A DNA stretch of 64,000 bases from Roseiarcus sp963809245 (GCA_963809245.1 CAWEIU010000002.1:380061-444060); one strand, 5' to 3'; counted from the first letter of the stretch, positions 37,401-49,600 are shown. Notes: generated from the sequence alone by a model not told the origin. Translations and numbers: made by a program.

Positions 37401-37698
37401 ACAGCGTCACCAACGTGATGGGCGGCACGACCAGCGCGACCGTCCAGAATTCCTCCCTCGACACGAAGGTCACCACGGCGCCCGCGATCGATGTCGGCGC
37501 CTACAGCGTCTCCTACGCCAACGATCTCGTAATCAGCGTCGCCCTGTCGGGGCCGGATGCGGAACTCTCGGGCGTCGCCACGAGCGGGGTCGACACGTTC
37601 GACCGCAAGACGGCCGCATCCGTCACAGGCACGAAGATCGGCGCTGCGCCGTCGAGCAGCGCGGGCGCCGCCGTGGGCGCGGTGACCATCGGCGCTGA
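28468..37698 (+). CDS. Giant filamentous haemagglutinin-like adhesin (TpsA1), first segment
   Basis: N-terminal part of a two-partner secretion exoprotein of the LktA-like filamentous adhesin type. The GTG start has AGGG upstream. Residues 1-36 are a signal peptide ending SSAFA. The TPS domain follows (QAVNLGHVAQNSIVPDG, PVDIEGTLNAYQNG, VGKSGTINVGGLTVV); the usual NPNG turn is replaced by ADSYG. Between about 29,880 and 33,000 a long beta-solenoid repeats units around IDTRQLSSG and APTITIAxG. Coding sense holds to about 36,534, where one extra base shifts it to the next frame; the remaining codons to 37,698 are out of frame. The frame-corrected whole gene is 28,468-55,640, about 9,056 residues. 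Role: surface or extracellular adhesion, inferred from the family. Confidence 0.88.
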   Translation: MNTSSSRKSARKQVARLLCSSALAPLLVGFASSAFAQAVNLGHVAQNSIVPDGLTATKVTVKGNVTDIRTSTFRGGNAYNSFSTFSEAAGNTVNLFVPKQAVDLVNIIRNGPVDIEGTLNAYQNGQIGGNVVFADSYGMIVGKSGTINVGGLTVVTPSGATLNSLIDSSGHVNAALAQQVIAGNVPLSADGSVVIKGKVNAQNFVTITAEDVRVAGSYAEARKAATQRAQFEATVNSKGMQEGGAIVVHNGSLSIVAADDATIGGTLRANGSAGHGGSVSISAGHNATIKSTARVTAAATRVDSAAAPNANSASPTISVEAGGTATIAGALSAITAVGGSPGDIHVAANDISVAATAKLAAVGVGAADGGHISVKATDTTTVAAGASFAANATGSGNGGLIEISGETDNVSANIAVSLGAVSGGAGTLLFDPYDLYVGGGSDQGGAGTTGSPTVGGSSSTVASLFTDGANVVLDASNSITVNGVIDTRDYSGAHVAGLLAAAGVASNGNSGSITLDAPTITIASGGALYADVYNATTGGTTTWTPGAIVLGAGNGQTIAINGTVTGGAVSATATGTIALGGSILGGPTTLSAGSSIALGASGLIDTRSLDPTGTFSTANSQSVALTAPTITTADGSRVLAAAINTASTTYAAGTITFDASASSSGSVVVAGTLSGGNIMLAAGATISLDATATLSTPNATSPDFGAVTLAAPSIAAAGGAQINALNINYELQQTAVIIGDTIQDSADASAPGFVSDADVADYLDAVKSGTFELTAIGSITIDPHGALVRSSSMTIDLAAPTITLTGGSSLGGGTVSLSAQTINIDAASSGGSQVTAATLNLSADTVNLTSAADVFVGDATEDVVNKAAAGFISNQTIVTYIGEMGGAGLLQLSGASSITLDPSGVIDGRQLSGGVSVGNSLSLALQAPTITLATGSAIHAESINANGSTYFPGVVELMASTALTVNGSVSGGQINVTSPSITAASGVFSAALVDYNLDAADVTIGAGAGDISNTTVASFVAALSGTTAFELSASSSINVAAGGAVDAGANAVTLTAPSLTLAGGSAVKGGTVGLDAGPSGTITIYADSTGGAQIAAATLQLTAPTLDLTTSAQTLTVGDQGEAASGSVGFVTNQAIQTYVAAMSGYGTLELQAPSVVTIDATGIVDTRQLSSGVSTNNSLNVALVAPAITIAQGGQVLAQAVNASGSTFTPGSVLVDATGTSATVGIDLAGTIKGGAIALTAAAAPITLEATASIDSRQLDPPNNVTGLPFNIALSAPSIAVASGASLYGNVDAFAFTESTLTVGGAGTGQTGANGVISNDTIAAYIAAMNGAGTFLLSAAGPNNSITLSSNAKLDGTANNGAVSISLSADAYSVSSGAQVITSDLAIDQNQSDVVIGDHTDPNATLTNQTIAALIQATGSVTTTFSIDAGNSITLDPTAIIDTRELGTDGLSTTNALNVALAAPMITIDKGAQILAQAVNPANAANPFSSGAVTLTANATSYEAIGLASATTNISIDGTITGASIAANATSTAESSFALNANNTSPGNLATVLVGSLLLDLSPLALQPGYVQANASATVTVGADAVLTAAGNVTLNAHTVGVASDPAIGLAGSGAFLAAGVVVGQLNQTATTTIASGATINASSLDVAATNSATLDIESEQISGLEISPEASLGAQGQAPSIQIDFTYAEASIASSADIASGANIDVSGDGSSVDVLARNDNSFNSSAKSDAFNGGKIGATIAIGDFNSSAVAHVGSSIGSETSPVGSVSVVAQSETTKDKVAASTTVGASNLGKALALLGVVGSAVSEGKNVSVTPPTASIVGGLIASNSSSVQSATAALNKYLPQVAGAFAVSRGTETSSADISADLDPATGKQTLPTAPTIWAAGGVAILSDTTNAALVTGAQSGVNASAPTSGNPGAYLTVSVGLAVTLANNNSSAFVGPGVTISASQIGIDATSNVPVPIENIDWTNAESVLTGIVDALTDNAGLYNTNAKAEASSSNVGISGSVDFLSLATTTTAWVGTGAVLDTTGADASWTTTDLAALDPATSKPITTTFNDSQSVLASSTVETMNVPGDFLALARNSSAGGVSVGASLGLLFNTTTTIAGVAAGASLTSAGSVDVDAETSDHAFNVSPTSGSGTGINISGMAVVATYDDTTSSSISNDATVSANAVDITAHEALGIYTFTGDVTTSGASSVGVSISYSSLTTDTEAFIGDNSAVVGVGVDPAAGTYTTAGSVTADSVDVTAKTAGNDLVGAIAAQKSDANPAPAPTPANSKAASLLGTVQGQTTSSVSLAISGTAAIDDTALTTAAYIDSAVVHGEGAASTLDVQATNNMLIANGSGAAAYAAGNPDQEATVAVSAAAAADSNSDSTLAYIEGARVDKVTSVAVDAQSTGLIAVVGLGVAVASQSSEAPAGGFAGSVSVALIDDRVAAYVDNSTLTGIGAGAQNAVVLADQQTTIGIGGGSFFAGGQGGGGLVITYTDIADPSSGPATDAHISNSSVTNFADIGVVAESPQAVYSAGAEVVSSQVGLGGALVFTTATATTSATISNTGSTPLPISALDDVYVLAATDPKYLPSWVTAPTIVSTDSGASAVAANYGDPSGDSSANASDAALLTSGSAAILSIAGNIVVGGEDGVGFSSVDDTIGEAHLAQISGVTVTAPGAVTVAALDSTAILAIAAGLGELEPGLASGGQCHQRHHEQRDGADWAGHGRDGRCRVHGRRRRGDDRRLRFLGDQRLCCRRQLGRPGRGRIFGRHEHDRYTRDGGHQQCDGDGHGCDFTLRRERRRYHRGGLDREYQYVRPGCRGVEQVFDRRLGGDEPRRKLRLRFDRRIDRVCGQQYWRARVEFERGQRGGRRGGPRLPGQRRRGRHVGHGRRDQRFDDRDDRQQHGRRGGPRRGFAPHRRRRARAGLDRRRRACNRSQRRADARFPPESRCGRALGPRSRGRRRFGPDGRGRGRYGRRPGQCLHQRQQRHQRDGRHDQRDRPEFLPRHEGHHGARDRCRRLQRLLRQRSRNQRRPVGAGCGTLGRRHERGRHVRPQDGRIRHRHEDRRCAVEQRGRRRGRGDHRR

Positions 37699-40600
37699 GG
37701 GCTACGAAGGTTCTTCGGCGGAGGTTATCGGCCTTTCGGGCACCGGCGGCGCTGCGCTCACCGGCAACGTGCTTGTCAACCTCTTCAAGGCGGATACGGA
37801 AGCTTCCCTCGTTGGCGGCACGACCTACGCCGCCAGCCTCTCGGTGACGGCGAACGCGACCGACGGCTATTTCGGGGCCGTCGGCACGGCCGCTCTCGGC
37901 GGCGACAGCGGCGACGGCGAAAGCGTCATGGTCGCGACCTTCTCCGACATGACGACGGCGACGGTCGGCGACACAGCCCTGGCGACCCCGACCACGCTCA
38001 ACCTCGCGGGCCCTCTCACAGTCGGCGCCACGAGCGCGATCGACGTCACGAGCTACACCGTCGGCGTCTCCGCGGGCGGAGACGCCGGGGCCGCCGCGCA
38101 ATTGACGCTTAATGAGTTGAGCGACACGACGCAGGCCGTCCTCGCGGACACGATCGCGACGATCGCCTCGACGGCGAAAAACGGCGACGTCTCCGTGACG
38201 TCGGCCGACAATGTCGCGATAACGCCCACGACCGGCGGGCTCGCGGGCGGCGGCGACGCCGGCCTCGGCGCCAGCGCAAATGTCGTCGTGCTCAACAGCG
38301 CCAACTCGGCGCTCATGGCGGACGACAGCGTGAGCACCCCCGGCGACGTGTCGGTTCTCGCGAACGAGACCCGTGACATCAATCTGCTCACGGCGACAGC
38401 GGCGTTGGGCGGCGAGGTCGGGATCGCCGCGACGGTGGGCGTGATTCTGGTCGGGCCGGGATCGTCAAGCGCCGACCTCGGCGATCTCAACGCCAATGGC
38501 TCCGGGACCCTCGCGGCAGGCACGGCCGCGACCAGGGTCGATCTCGTTGCGGCCGTCGGCGCGGCGACCGACGGCAATTCGGCGTCGATCATCGGCGGCA
38601 GCGTGACGGCGGCAAGCGTCGCGATCAACGCGACCGGCAAGCTGGCGACCGGCAATATCGTCGGCAGTCTCGGGGTCGGTCTTGGCGCGGCCGGGGTCGG
38701 CGCCTCGGTCGGCTATACCGAGGTCGACCAGACAATCAACGCGAGCGCCATCGGCGGCACGATCACGACGAACAGCTTGACGATCGGCGCGGCCGCTGGC
38801 GACGACGGGTCTGGCCATGCGGTGGACTCGGTAGTCTTCGCCGGCGGCGGCGGCCTCTATGTCGGGATCGCCGGCGCACTGGCCTTCTCCATCGATAGCG
38901 ACGATGTCACGGCCGAGCTGAGCTCGACCGTCAACGCCGGTACGGGCACGGTCACATCGACAACCGATCCGACCGTCACCGCGCCGGTCACTCTGGCGGC
39001 GGACTCCGTCTCCGTGACGGCGAGCGATTCCTCGACCGTGTGGGCTAACGCCTATGGCGCGGCGATCGGCTTGGCGGCCGCGGGCGTGTCGGTTGCGACG
39101 GCCGATCGTGACAGCACCGTCACCGCCGAGATCGCGACGTTGTCGACCTCGACCATAACCACGACCAAGGTAACCGGCGGCGTGACCACCACGACGACGG
39201 GGGCGCCGACGAGGACCGCCGACGACAGTGCCGACCCCGTCGCCGGCGTAACGACGACGAGTACGCCGGCGACCGGCACGACGACAAAGACGAGCACGAC
39301 CACCACGACCGTCAGCACGGTCGGAAATGTCGCCGCCGAATCGGTGCTGGTCCAGGCGACCGATGCGGGCGACACTTATGCTTATGCGCTGGCGGGCGCT
39401 GGCGGGGGCGACGCCGGCGCGGGCGGCGACGCCTCGGCGACCGACAATGCGACAGTGCTGGCCAGCGTCGTCGGCGCCTCCACGATCATCGCGCCCGGCA
39501 GCGGACTGACCGTCCAGGCGACGGACACACCGGACGCCAAGGCCTTCACCTTTGGCGTCTCCGTTGGCGCCGGCGCGGCCGTCGGCGCCTCCGTCTCCGA
39601 GGCGGACGTGACCTCGAACGTCACCGCCAATGTCGATGGCGCGGTGGACCTCGGCATCACAAACGGCCTCTCGATTCTGGCGGCCACGGACATCGACGGC
39701 AGCCCCGCATCCTCCTTTCCGTCGAGTTCGACCGTGCCGGGCTCAACTAGCCAGTTCGAGCAGGGCGGCACGACCGCCGCCGCCTGGAGCATCGCCGGCA
39801 GCGGCTCCCTCTTCGTCGCCGCCAATGGAACGGTGGCGATAGCGGAGAACGACGCCACGGTTACAGCGACCGGCGGCGGCTCGACGGCGAATCTCGCGCT
39901 GCCAAGCGGAAACATCTCCGTCGAAGCCGCCAACAATTCGGACCAGTTCGCGCAGGGCGACGGCGTCGCGGTTTCGGGCGGTCTCGCCGTAGGCGCAGTC
40001 ATCGTCACGGCCGAATCTTCGCCCAACACGACCGCGAGCCTCTATGCGACGACGCCTCTCTATGAGACATCGCCCGGGACCTACGTGAGCCTGGTCACGG
40101 GCGTGATCGTCAGCGCCACCGGCGACGACACCAACAATGCGCTGGCGATGGCCGGCAGCGGCGGCCTTTTCGCCGGCGATGGGGCCAACGCCGCGACGTC
40201 GGATACGTCCAATGTCGCCGCCACGATCGGCGCGAACTCGTTCATCCAGGCGGCGTCGATTCAGATCGCCGCCAGCCACACCGACACTTTCGGCGAGATG
40301 GCGGATTCGCTCAACGCCGGCCTCGTCGGCGCCAGCGCAGCCCTCTCGTCGCACGAAGTGTTGTCGAACGTCGGGGTCGCCATCGGCGACGGCGCGACCC
40401 TCTACGCGACGGCGGCCGGCCTATCGCCCTGCCTCAACGGCGGCTGCGCGCCGGCGATCGACGTCACCGCCACCAACAACTACCAGGATGTCTCATCCGG
40501 CACGCAGGCCGGCGCGGGAGGCGGCATCAACGGCGCCGGCGCAACGAGCACCATCACATTCGACAACAGCAGCCAAGGCGCGACGATCACGATCGGCGCC

Positions 40601-43600
40601 GGCGCGATCCTGAGTTCAGGCTTCGATCCCGTCAACGATCCCGGCAGCATCGCCATCATCGCCAGCACGACCGTCTTCATCTCGGATACGGACAGTCTGA
40701 CGACAGGCGGCCTGATCGAGGGCGCCGGAGTCAACAGCGAAGTGGGCGGGCAGTCTGGCGCAGCAGGCCAGATCGACAATTCCATTACGATCGGGGCCGG
40801 AGCGGCCATCGCGACCTATGGCATCCTCGACATTGGGACCTACACGACCGGGTCCGTCACCGCCAACGCCTATGTCACCACCTATGGCGTCGCCGGCGTC
40901 GGCGAGGCCATCGCCAACATCAATCTGACGAGCAATCAGACGATCACGGTCCTCGCGTCGACCACGGCGAACGAACCGACGATCATCAATGGCTTCGGCG
41001 ACGTCAACATCACGGCCGGCGATTACATCGACGGCGGCTACGCCACTTCCCTCTTCGGCGACACCAGTGCCGAGGCCTATGTGCGCGGTCTCATCGCGGT
41101 TCCGGTCGCGTCAGCCAGCACGACGATCGGCAGCAACGCGACCGTCGATATCGCGAACACGGCGGCGACGGGGCCGCAGACCTTGATCGCTTCGGGCGCG
41201 AACGTCACGATCAACGCCGATGAAGGCAGCCCTCTGCTCGCGTCGGACGGCACCGGCCACGGCTACGAACTCGGCTTCATTCCGGTCACCAACGGCAGCA
41301 ACAATACGTCGGCACCGACATCCTCCGTCGTCACGATCGGCGCGGCCGTCGTCGCCGGCGAGTATCATACCCAAAATGTGACGATCAACAGCGATCTCAC
41401 GATCACGGTGGCGCCGGGTGGGGCGCCGGTCTCCTACGCCGCGACCCCGAACTTCGACATCTTGACCTTCCTGAACGACGACTTCACCGGACCTGGCGCG
41501 TTCGGCAACCTCGTCTCGACGACCGCGGTGCCGACCGTCTCGCTCGGCGCGCTCTACGCCTCCGGCGGCGTCATCCGGATCAAGGCGGATACGCTGATGG
41601 GCTCCGGCACGCTCACAGCCTATGGCGCGCCGACGATCACGGTCACGGACAACTACCCGATCTATCTCATTCTCGCAGGCGGCGCCTATATCCCGGACAC
41701 GCCCGGCGGCTCCGTCGTCTTCAACGGAGCCGCCGGCCTCGCCGCCGCTCAGACCGCGGGCATGACGGTGAGCCCGAACGTCGTCGATTCATCGGGCACG
41801 ATCACGGTCACCCTGACCTACGGCGGCAGTGTCGGCAGTTCCTCGGCCGGGCCGGGGCTGTTCAACACCGCGCCGCTGACCAATGTCGGCGGCCTCATCG
41901 CTCTCTACAACGATTACGGATCGATCGGTTCGGCCGGCACGGTCGAAAATGCCAATGGGACGAAGGTTCAGGCCAACGCCAACATCACGGCCGATCAAGC
42001 CATCACCTACGAGCCGAACGGCGCCTACGTGTTCCAGGCGGACGACGCTTCGGGCGATTACATCGCCGGCGGCTCGGCCTATTCGGAATGGGCGTCGGCG
42101 ATCGTCTATCCGGGCGGAGCCCCGTCGACCTCCATTTTCTCGGCGCCCAACGCTGACACCGCCATGGAGTATGTCGCCACCTCAATCTACTTGCGCGGAA
42201 GCTACAACGGCCAGTCCGCCGAGGACGCGGGAGGCGGTAGCTACTATTACGTGAGCGGCACAATTGCAACGGACGGTTCTGCGGCGACTGAGGCCTACTA
42301 CTATATCGACGACGCACTCTACGGCCATGCTGGAAATACCTACCCCCACAGTAACGCCTTAGTGCTTTTCGGCGGTTGCATTCAAGGCGTCGGCTCCTCC
42401 AGTTGCCTGAGCAGCGGCGGCTACGACATTGCGGATGTCGACGGCCACTACGGAAACAGCCAACAACCGAATTATGTCTATGAGGGGACGTTAAGCTATA
42501 GCTATTCGGCGACCGGCAACGCGAACGCGGCCGACAACGAAAATACGAGCGGCAGCGCCGCCAGCCAGCAGATCTACGGCAGCTATGTCGCGATCACCGC
42601 GGCGACGATCGACGTCAACGGCTCGATCACCGTCGGCAAGTCGACGAGCTATTCCGCCGACGTGTCGGCCCAACTCGGGGTGGTTCTCGGCGACTTTTCG
42701 CAAATGTATAAGGAGTTATATTCGGGCAACGTCAGCGCCTATATCACCGACTGGCTTGCGCTACCCAGTGAGGTCGTCGCCGCTGGTTACTCTTCGGCGC
42801 AGGCCCAATATTTGCTCACCCAACCATTTGGCTCCGTCGACATCACGCCGTTCCTTTCGTTGAACCCGGCTTCGGCGTCTCTCAGCGTCCCGGTGACCTA
42901 CAACGGGGCGACCAACCAGATCTCCTTCGGCAATATTTCGACCTTCTCGTCCGGCGCCAATGTCAAGCTCGACGGCGACATCGTCAGCACCAACACGCTC
43001 GGCAACATCCATGTGAACGCCGGTTACGGCAGCGTCTCGATCACCAACGAATCGCAAATCGGCCTCGATCTCGCGGATATCAACACGGGCTCGGCCGCGG
43101 GCGCGGCTGCCGGCACCAGCACCGTCATGATCACCAACCGGCTGATCGATCAGGTCAACAACAGCGATTATCAGGACACGGCCACCTATATCTACAATCC
43201 GGCAACGGGTCTCAAGGAGTATCTGAGCGACAACGGCGCGAGCCCGGTCGACAGCAACGGGAACCTGGTCGGGGACGCGGCGCAGGTCAACCTGCCGAGC
43301 GGCAGCACGTCGTCGAGCACGACCTATCAGACCGTGGTCGGCGCCGAATTCCAGTTCGTGCAGGAAGCGACGCTGTCGAGGACGGTCACGGAATATGCTT
43401 TCGATAGCGGCAACCCTGTCAGCGCGAGTGACTGGACCTTCAGCTCCGGGACGGCGCAGGATCCTTGGTACTATGTCAATCCGTCGTATATCTCGAGTCT
43501 CAACGCCTCTGGCCCGGCTTCTTCGTCTGCTCAATCCACGACCCCGGTCGGCTGGGTGATCATCAGCAGCAACGTCCAAAACGGCGTCAATCAAGATCCG

Positions 43601-46600
43601 GCTTTCCAGGAGACGATCACTGGCAACACGGTGGGGACTTCTGGCGTCCTAGAAGACGTTAACTACTCCGATGGGAGCCTCGGCTTCGCGACCCAGCCTG
43701 GCGGCGATGTGCAATATTCTTATTACTATCCGACCCAGGCGTTCCTGCGCCTCACGACGACGGTCAAGGCGGACAATCCGTTTGGCATCAGCTTCGGCGG
43801 CAACGCGACTGGGAGCGTCAACATCACGAGCTTCGGCTCGCTGATCCTGGGCGGCAACATCACCAACTCGACCGGAGGGGCCCAGATCTTTTCGCTGACC
43901 GGCAGCGTCACGCAGACGGCAACAGCAACTACGACGTCGAATTCCTTGAACGTCATCGGCAATCTAGGGATCGGCTCCTCGGGAACGCCGCTCGACGTCA
44001 CCCTGAGCAAGGGCCTCGGAACGGCCGTCGGTTCGCTGTACGTGAACGGCGAGAACGGCAACGTCTATGTCGACTTGAATTCCGGCGCCAACGGCTTCGT
44101 GGCGCAGGCGCAGGGGGGCAATGGAACCGTCGTCGTCAACGCCGCCGGAACCTTGGCGCCCGGCGCTTACGGCTTCGCGGTCACCGCCGCCAATGTGACG
44201 CTGACGAGCACGACCGGCTCGATCGGCTCCGCATCGTCGCCTTTGGCCCTGATCTCAGGGTACAACTACATCACCGATTCCTACAACAACGTCACCGCGA
44301 ACATCTCGGCCTACGGCGACGTCGCGTTGACGATTCCGTACGGCAACCTCCTCGTCGGCCAGATTGCGTCCACGTCCGGCGCCGGCAACATCACGATCAA
44401 CGTGCCGAACGGCGGCATCTACTCGGCGGTGTCGCAGACGCCCGCCTCGTCGCTGACGAGCGCCCAGGTTGCGAATATCGTGTCGGCCCTGAACCTCGAA
44501 GCCGGCAGCGACGCGGCGGCCGGCGCCGTTTCGATCACGAGCTTCCAGAACACCGTGGACGCCGATCTTGCGAGTTTCGCCACCTTCCTGGCGAACGGCT
44601 CAGTCGGGACCGGCGAGATCACCTTGGATGCGACGACCTACGCGCTCTACAGCCCGCTCGCCAACGCCGCGGCGACGCAGGCGGCGCGGACAGCGCAGAA
44701 CGGCTCGTCGCAATTCACGTCGCTGACGGACGCGCAGATTCAGGCGGAAGCGAACACGCTTGCGAGCACGAACGGGCTCTTCGTCCTCAACACGGCGGCG
44801 CTCGCGACTTTCGCGCCGCAGGCGGCGGCGGCGCTCGGCATTCCCGTCGCCTCTATAACCAACGCGCAAATCCAGGCTTGGGCGAACGCGCAATATCAGA
44901 ACTACGCCGCGACCTTCACGCAAGCCTATGGCGCGAACTGGCAGGCGACCGTCATCCCGACGCAAGCACAGGCGAGCGCGGCGTTTACGGGCTATCAGTC
45001 GCTGCTCGCCGCCGGCTCGGTGACGAATGGCGTCTTTACGCTCAATTCGGGTTCGCTGCAGCCCTACGCCAGCGCCGCCGCGACCGCCGCCGGGGTGACC
45101 GTCAAGAATGTGACGAACGCGCAGATCCAGACCTATGCGAATAATCTCTACCAGGCCGACGCGACGATCTTCGCCGCCAACGTGAATACGGCGCTCGGCG
45201 CCTATCCGGGCCTCGCGGCGAACGGGACGGTCTCCAACGGCGTGTTCACGCTCAACATGTCCGCCATGGGGACCTATCAGGCCGCGGCGGCGGCGGCGGA
45301 CAACGTCGCCGTCGCTACGAGCGCACAGGTCCAGACCTATGCGAACAGTCTCTACCAGGGCTACGCCACGGTCCTGTCGCAGGCATACGGCGCGAATTGG
45401 CAGGCGGTCGTCGCGCCGACGGCGGCGCAGAGCGCGGCTCTGACCGGGTATCAGGCGCTGATCGCCAACGGCGCGGTGACGAACGGCGTCTTTACGCTCA
45501 ACACAGGCGCGCTCTCGTCTTACGCCAACGCCGCCGCCGCGTCCGACGGCGTGACCGTCGCCAATGTGACGACGACGCAAATCCAAACTTACGCGAACAG
45601 CCTCTACCAAGGCTATGCCACGAGCTTGTCGCAGGCCTACGGCGCCTACTGGCAAGCGACCGTCGCGCCGACGACGGCGCAGAGCACGGCGCTCACCGGG
45701 TATCAGGCGCTGATCGCCAATGGGGCGGTCGCGAATGGCGTCCTTTCGCTCAACGCCGGCGCACTCTCGTCCTACGCCAACGCCGCCGCCGCTTCCGACG
45801 GCGTGACTGTCGCCAACGTGACGAATGCGCAGATCCAGGCTTATGCGAACAGCCTCTACCAAGCCTATACGACGACCTTGACCGAGGCCTACGGCTCCAC
45901 CTTCGAAACGGCGGCCGGGCTAGCTGCGATCGATGCCGCCGGGCAAGCGAAGACCTATGCTTATGACTTCACCGTGGCTTCGGGCAGCGCGCTCGCGACA
46001 TCGCTGACGCAGGGCGCCAACTGGACCGCGCAGCAGCTCGTCGACGCCATCGACGTCTCGGCGTTCCAGCCTTCGAGCGGCAATGTTGGAAGCAGCGCGA
46101 CGCCCAATATCGTCGGCCACGACGTCAACATCACCGTCAGCGCCGGCTCGGTCGGCACATTGACGGCGCCGATTGCGTTCTCCCTCGCGCTGCTCGCCTC
46201 GGACTCGCTCACCCCGCAGGAGCAGGCGGCCATCGCCGTCGCGACGACGCCGGGTTCGGTGCAACTCACGGGAACACTGGCGAACGGCCAGCCTTTGCCC
46301 GCCGGGACGGACCTCGACAATCTGCCGCAGGGCGCGACCGTGACCGGCTTGAGCCTGCCTCAGACCGCGCCGATCTTCGTGTCCGCCACCGGCGCCTTCA
46401 CGATCTTGTCGACCGGCGCTGTGTATCTTCAGGGTACGACTGGCACGGGCTCGACGGGCTCGTCGTCGGTGACGCTGAACAGTGTCTCGGCCCAGGGCGA
46501 CGTCTATGTCGCGGCGCCGGGCAGCATCCTCGCTTCCACGGAGCCGGGCGCGGCGTCGACCAACATCACGGCGACCGGCGACATCAATCTCAACGCCGGT

Positions 46601-49600
46601 ACCGGCAGCATCGGGTCGTCGACGACGGCGCTCACCATCCAGACCGGCGGCGTGCTGACGAACGCCTCGGGCGGCGGCGACGTTTATCTCAGCTTCGCCA
46701 GCGGCGACGCCGAGATCGAGCGCGTTTCGGCTGGCGGCGCGGCGGGCACGGCGTCGATCACAACCGCGAGCGGTTATTCGATCCTCTCCGACCTCACTGG
46801 CATCAACGTCGAGGCGCCGAACATCATTCTCGATTCCGGCGGGACGATCGGCACCAGCACGACGCCGTTCGACATTCTGGCGAGCGCCGCGTTGACCGCG
46901 ACTGCGACGGATGCGGCCTATATCAGCGCGCCGACCGTCGGCGGCAATGCGCCGAACAACCTAACCGTCGCGAGCCTCGTCACTGGGGGCGACTTGTCGC
47001 TCGTCGTCGGCGGCGCGCTGACGGTCGCTGCGGGAACGACGGCGCAGCCCTGGACGATCAACACGACCGGCAACGTCTCGATCACGTCCGCTTCGCTCGT
47101 CATGCAAACGGGCGGCGCAATCCAGGCGACTGGGGCGATCGGCATCGACACATCCGGCGACGCCACGCTCGGCCTGGTCGCCAGCACGCTCAGCCCAGCC
47201 ACGGCCTCAAATACGGTGACGATCCTCGCCGGCGGCTCGATCCTGTCGAACGGCGACCCGCTCAACGTTCAGACGGCGGCCTACGGCGCCATCGATCTGA
47301 CCGCCACCTCGGGGATCGGGACGGCCGCCGCGCCGCTGACCATTTCTGGGCCCTACTTGTCGGCGAACGTGACGGGAACGGACGCCTCGATCTCTCTCGC
47401 TGCGACCTCGGCGCTTGAGGCGACGCAGGTGCAGGCGACGGGCGCCGTCTCTCTGTCCGGAACATCACTGGTCCTCGATTCAGTGGTCAGCGGGGGGACG
47501 CAGACGCTATCCGCGACGGGCGCCGTTCAAGTTACAAACCTCACCGCCAACGCGGGCGACATCGATGTGACGCAGGCGAATTCCTTCTCAGGCGAGACCA
47601 TTTTCGCGGAAGATTCGATATCCATCCTGTCTTCCGGCGACAATCAGGGCGACACCCTGACGGCCCAGACAGGCGCGATCACACTCTCGGCGCAAAATAA
47701 TCTCAAGTGGACATCACCTTCCTCCTTGGCCTTGATCAATTGGGCGACGAACATCGGCGCGGCAACGACGCTGATCGCGACGAGCGGCGGCGCGCTAACG
47801 CTCGGGACGGCTCTGACGGGCGGCGCGCAGACGATCCATGGCTCCGGCGCCGTCAATGTCACGACGACGGCGGCGGTGGCTGGGACGATCGGGATTATGT
47901 CGGACGCTTCGACGGTGACGATCGGCTCGGTGACGAAGGGTGACGCCGAAACGATCACGGCGAAAGGAGCGGTCAGCTTCACGGCGCTGACGACGACAGC
48001 GGGCGCGAGCGGCGACATCGACGTGACGTCTCAGACGGCGTCGATCACGGGCGGCACGGTTTCGGCGGACGGCTCGGCGAAGCTTGTGAGCGGAACGTCC
48101 AACACGGGCGACAGCGTGACGGCGACCGCCGGCGACGCTGAAGTTGACGCCGGAACCTTCCTATCCTGGTCAAGCGTCACTACGCCGAAGGGCGCCGCGA
48201 TCCTCTCCGCGGCCTCGGGCGATCTCACCATTGAAACGGTGACCGCCGGAAAGACCGCGAGCCTGACCGCCACAACCGGCGGCATCCTGCCAATGGACGC
48301 CAGCGCGACGCTGAGCGCCGATAGCCTGACGCTCATCGCGGGCCAAGACATCGGGAGCGCCCCCGGCGCGTTGGGCGAGGCTGCGACGCCGTTTGCCTTT
48401 ACGCTCGGCAGCGGCGGCGTTCTTTCTGGTTCGGCGGGCGGCTCGGCTTGGCTGACGAGCTCGAGCGCGGTGACAGTGACGACATTTTCGGCGGCGACGG
48501 GCCTGTCGCTGACCTCGAGCGGCGCGTTACGAATCGAGACGGTGACGACGCCTTCGACCGTGGACGGCCTTATCTCGTCTTCGAACGGAGCCGTGACGCT
48601 GCGGGCTGCAAGCGTCAGCATGGACCAGGGGGCTGGCGTCACGGCGGGCGGGGCGATCCTCATTTCCTCGGCTGGCGGCGTGACGATCGGGCAGGTGACG
48701 AGCACGTCCGCGGACACCACGGCGGGCGATTCCGTCATCGACATCGAAGCGGTGGGCAGCATCCTGGGCAATGGCGGGACCGCGCTCATCGAGGACACGG
48801 AGGCGGGCGTCGCCGCGACATTGAACGCCGGCGAGACGATCGGCCCGATTTCCGTCGAGATCGCCAATCTGAGCGCGACGGCGGCCAAGGGCGACCTCAA
48901 CCTGACGGCGCTCTCGGCGCTCCATGCGACGAGCCTCACCGCCGCGAATGGCAGCGTCGACATCCAGGGCGCGCCGAACCTGACGCTCGACAGCGTGACG
49001 GCGGGGACCAGGCTGACGGTTTCCTCGACCAGCGGCTTCGTCACGATCGGCTCGGCGAGCGGCGAGAGCGAGACGATCGAGGCGAATGGCGCGGTCGAGT
49101 TCACGACGCTAACGACGACAACTGGCGAAGGCGGGGACATCGACGTGACGTCTGACACGTCGTCGATCGCGGGCGTCTCGCTGACCGCGGACGGGTCGGC
49201 GTCCCTGACGAGCGCGACGTCCAACGCGGGCGTCGGCGCGACGGTGCAGGCGCCGATCGGGAGCGTGACGGCGACGAATGGAAGCGTGACGTTGACGGCG
49301 GGGAGCCTTTCGACGGCGACGCCGCCGGTTGCGTCGGCCACGGCTTCGATCGACTGGGCGACGATCAACGCCGGCACATTCGTGACAGCGACGAGCGGGG
49401 GCTCGCTGACGCTGGGCTCGTCGACGAGCGGGACGATGGGCGCGGGCGGGGTTCAGACGATCCACGCGACGGGGGCGATCGGTGTGACGACGCTTTCGGC
49501 GACTGCCGGGACGATCGGAGTCACGTCGGACGCTTCGACGGTGAAGATTGGCGCGGCGACGTCGAATGGGACGCAGACGATCGAGGCATATGGAGCACTA

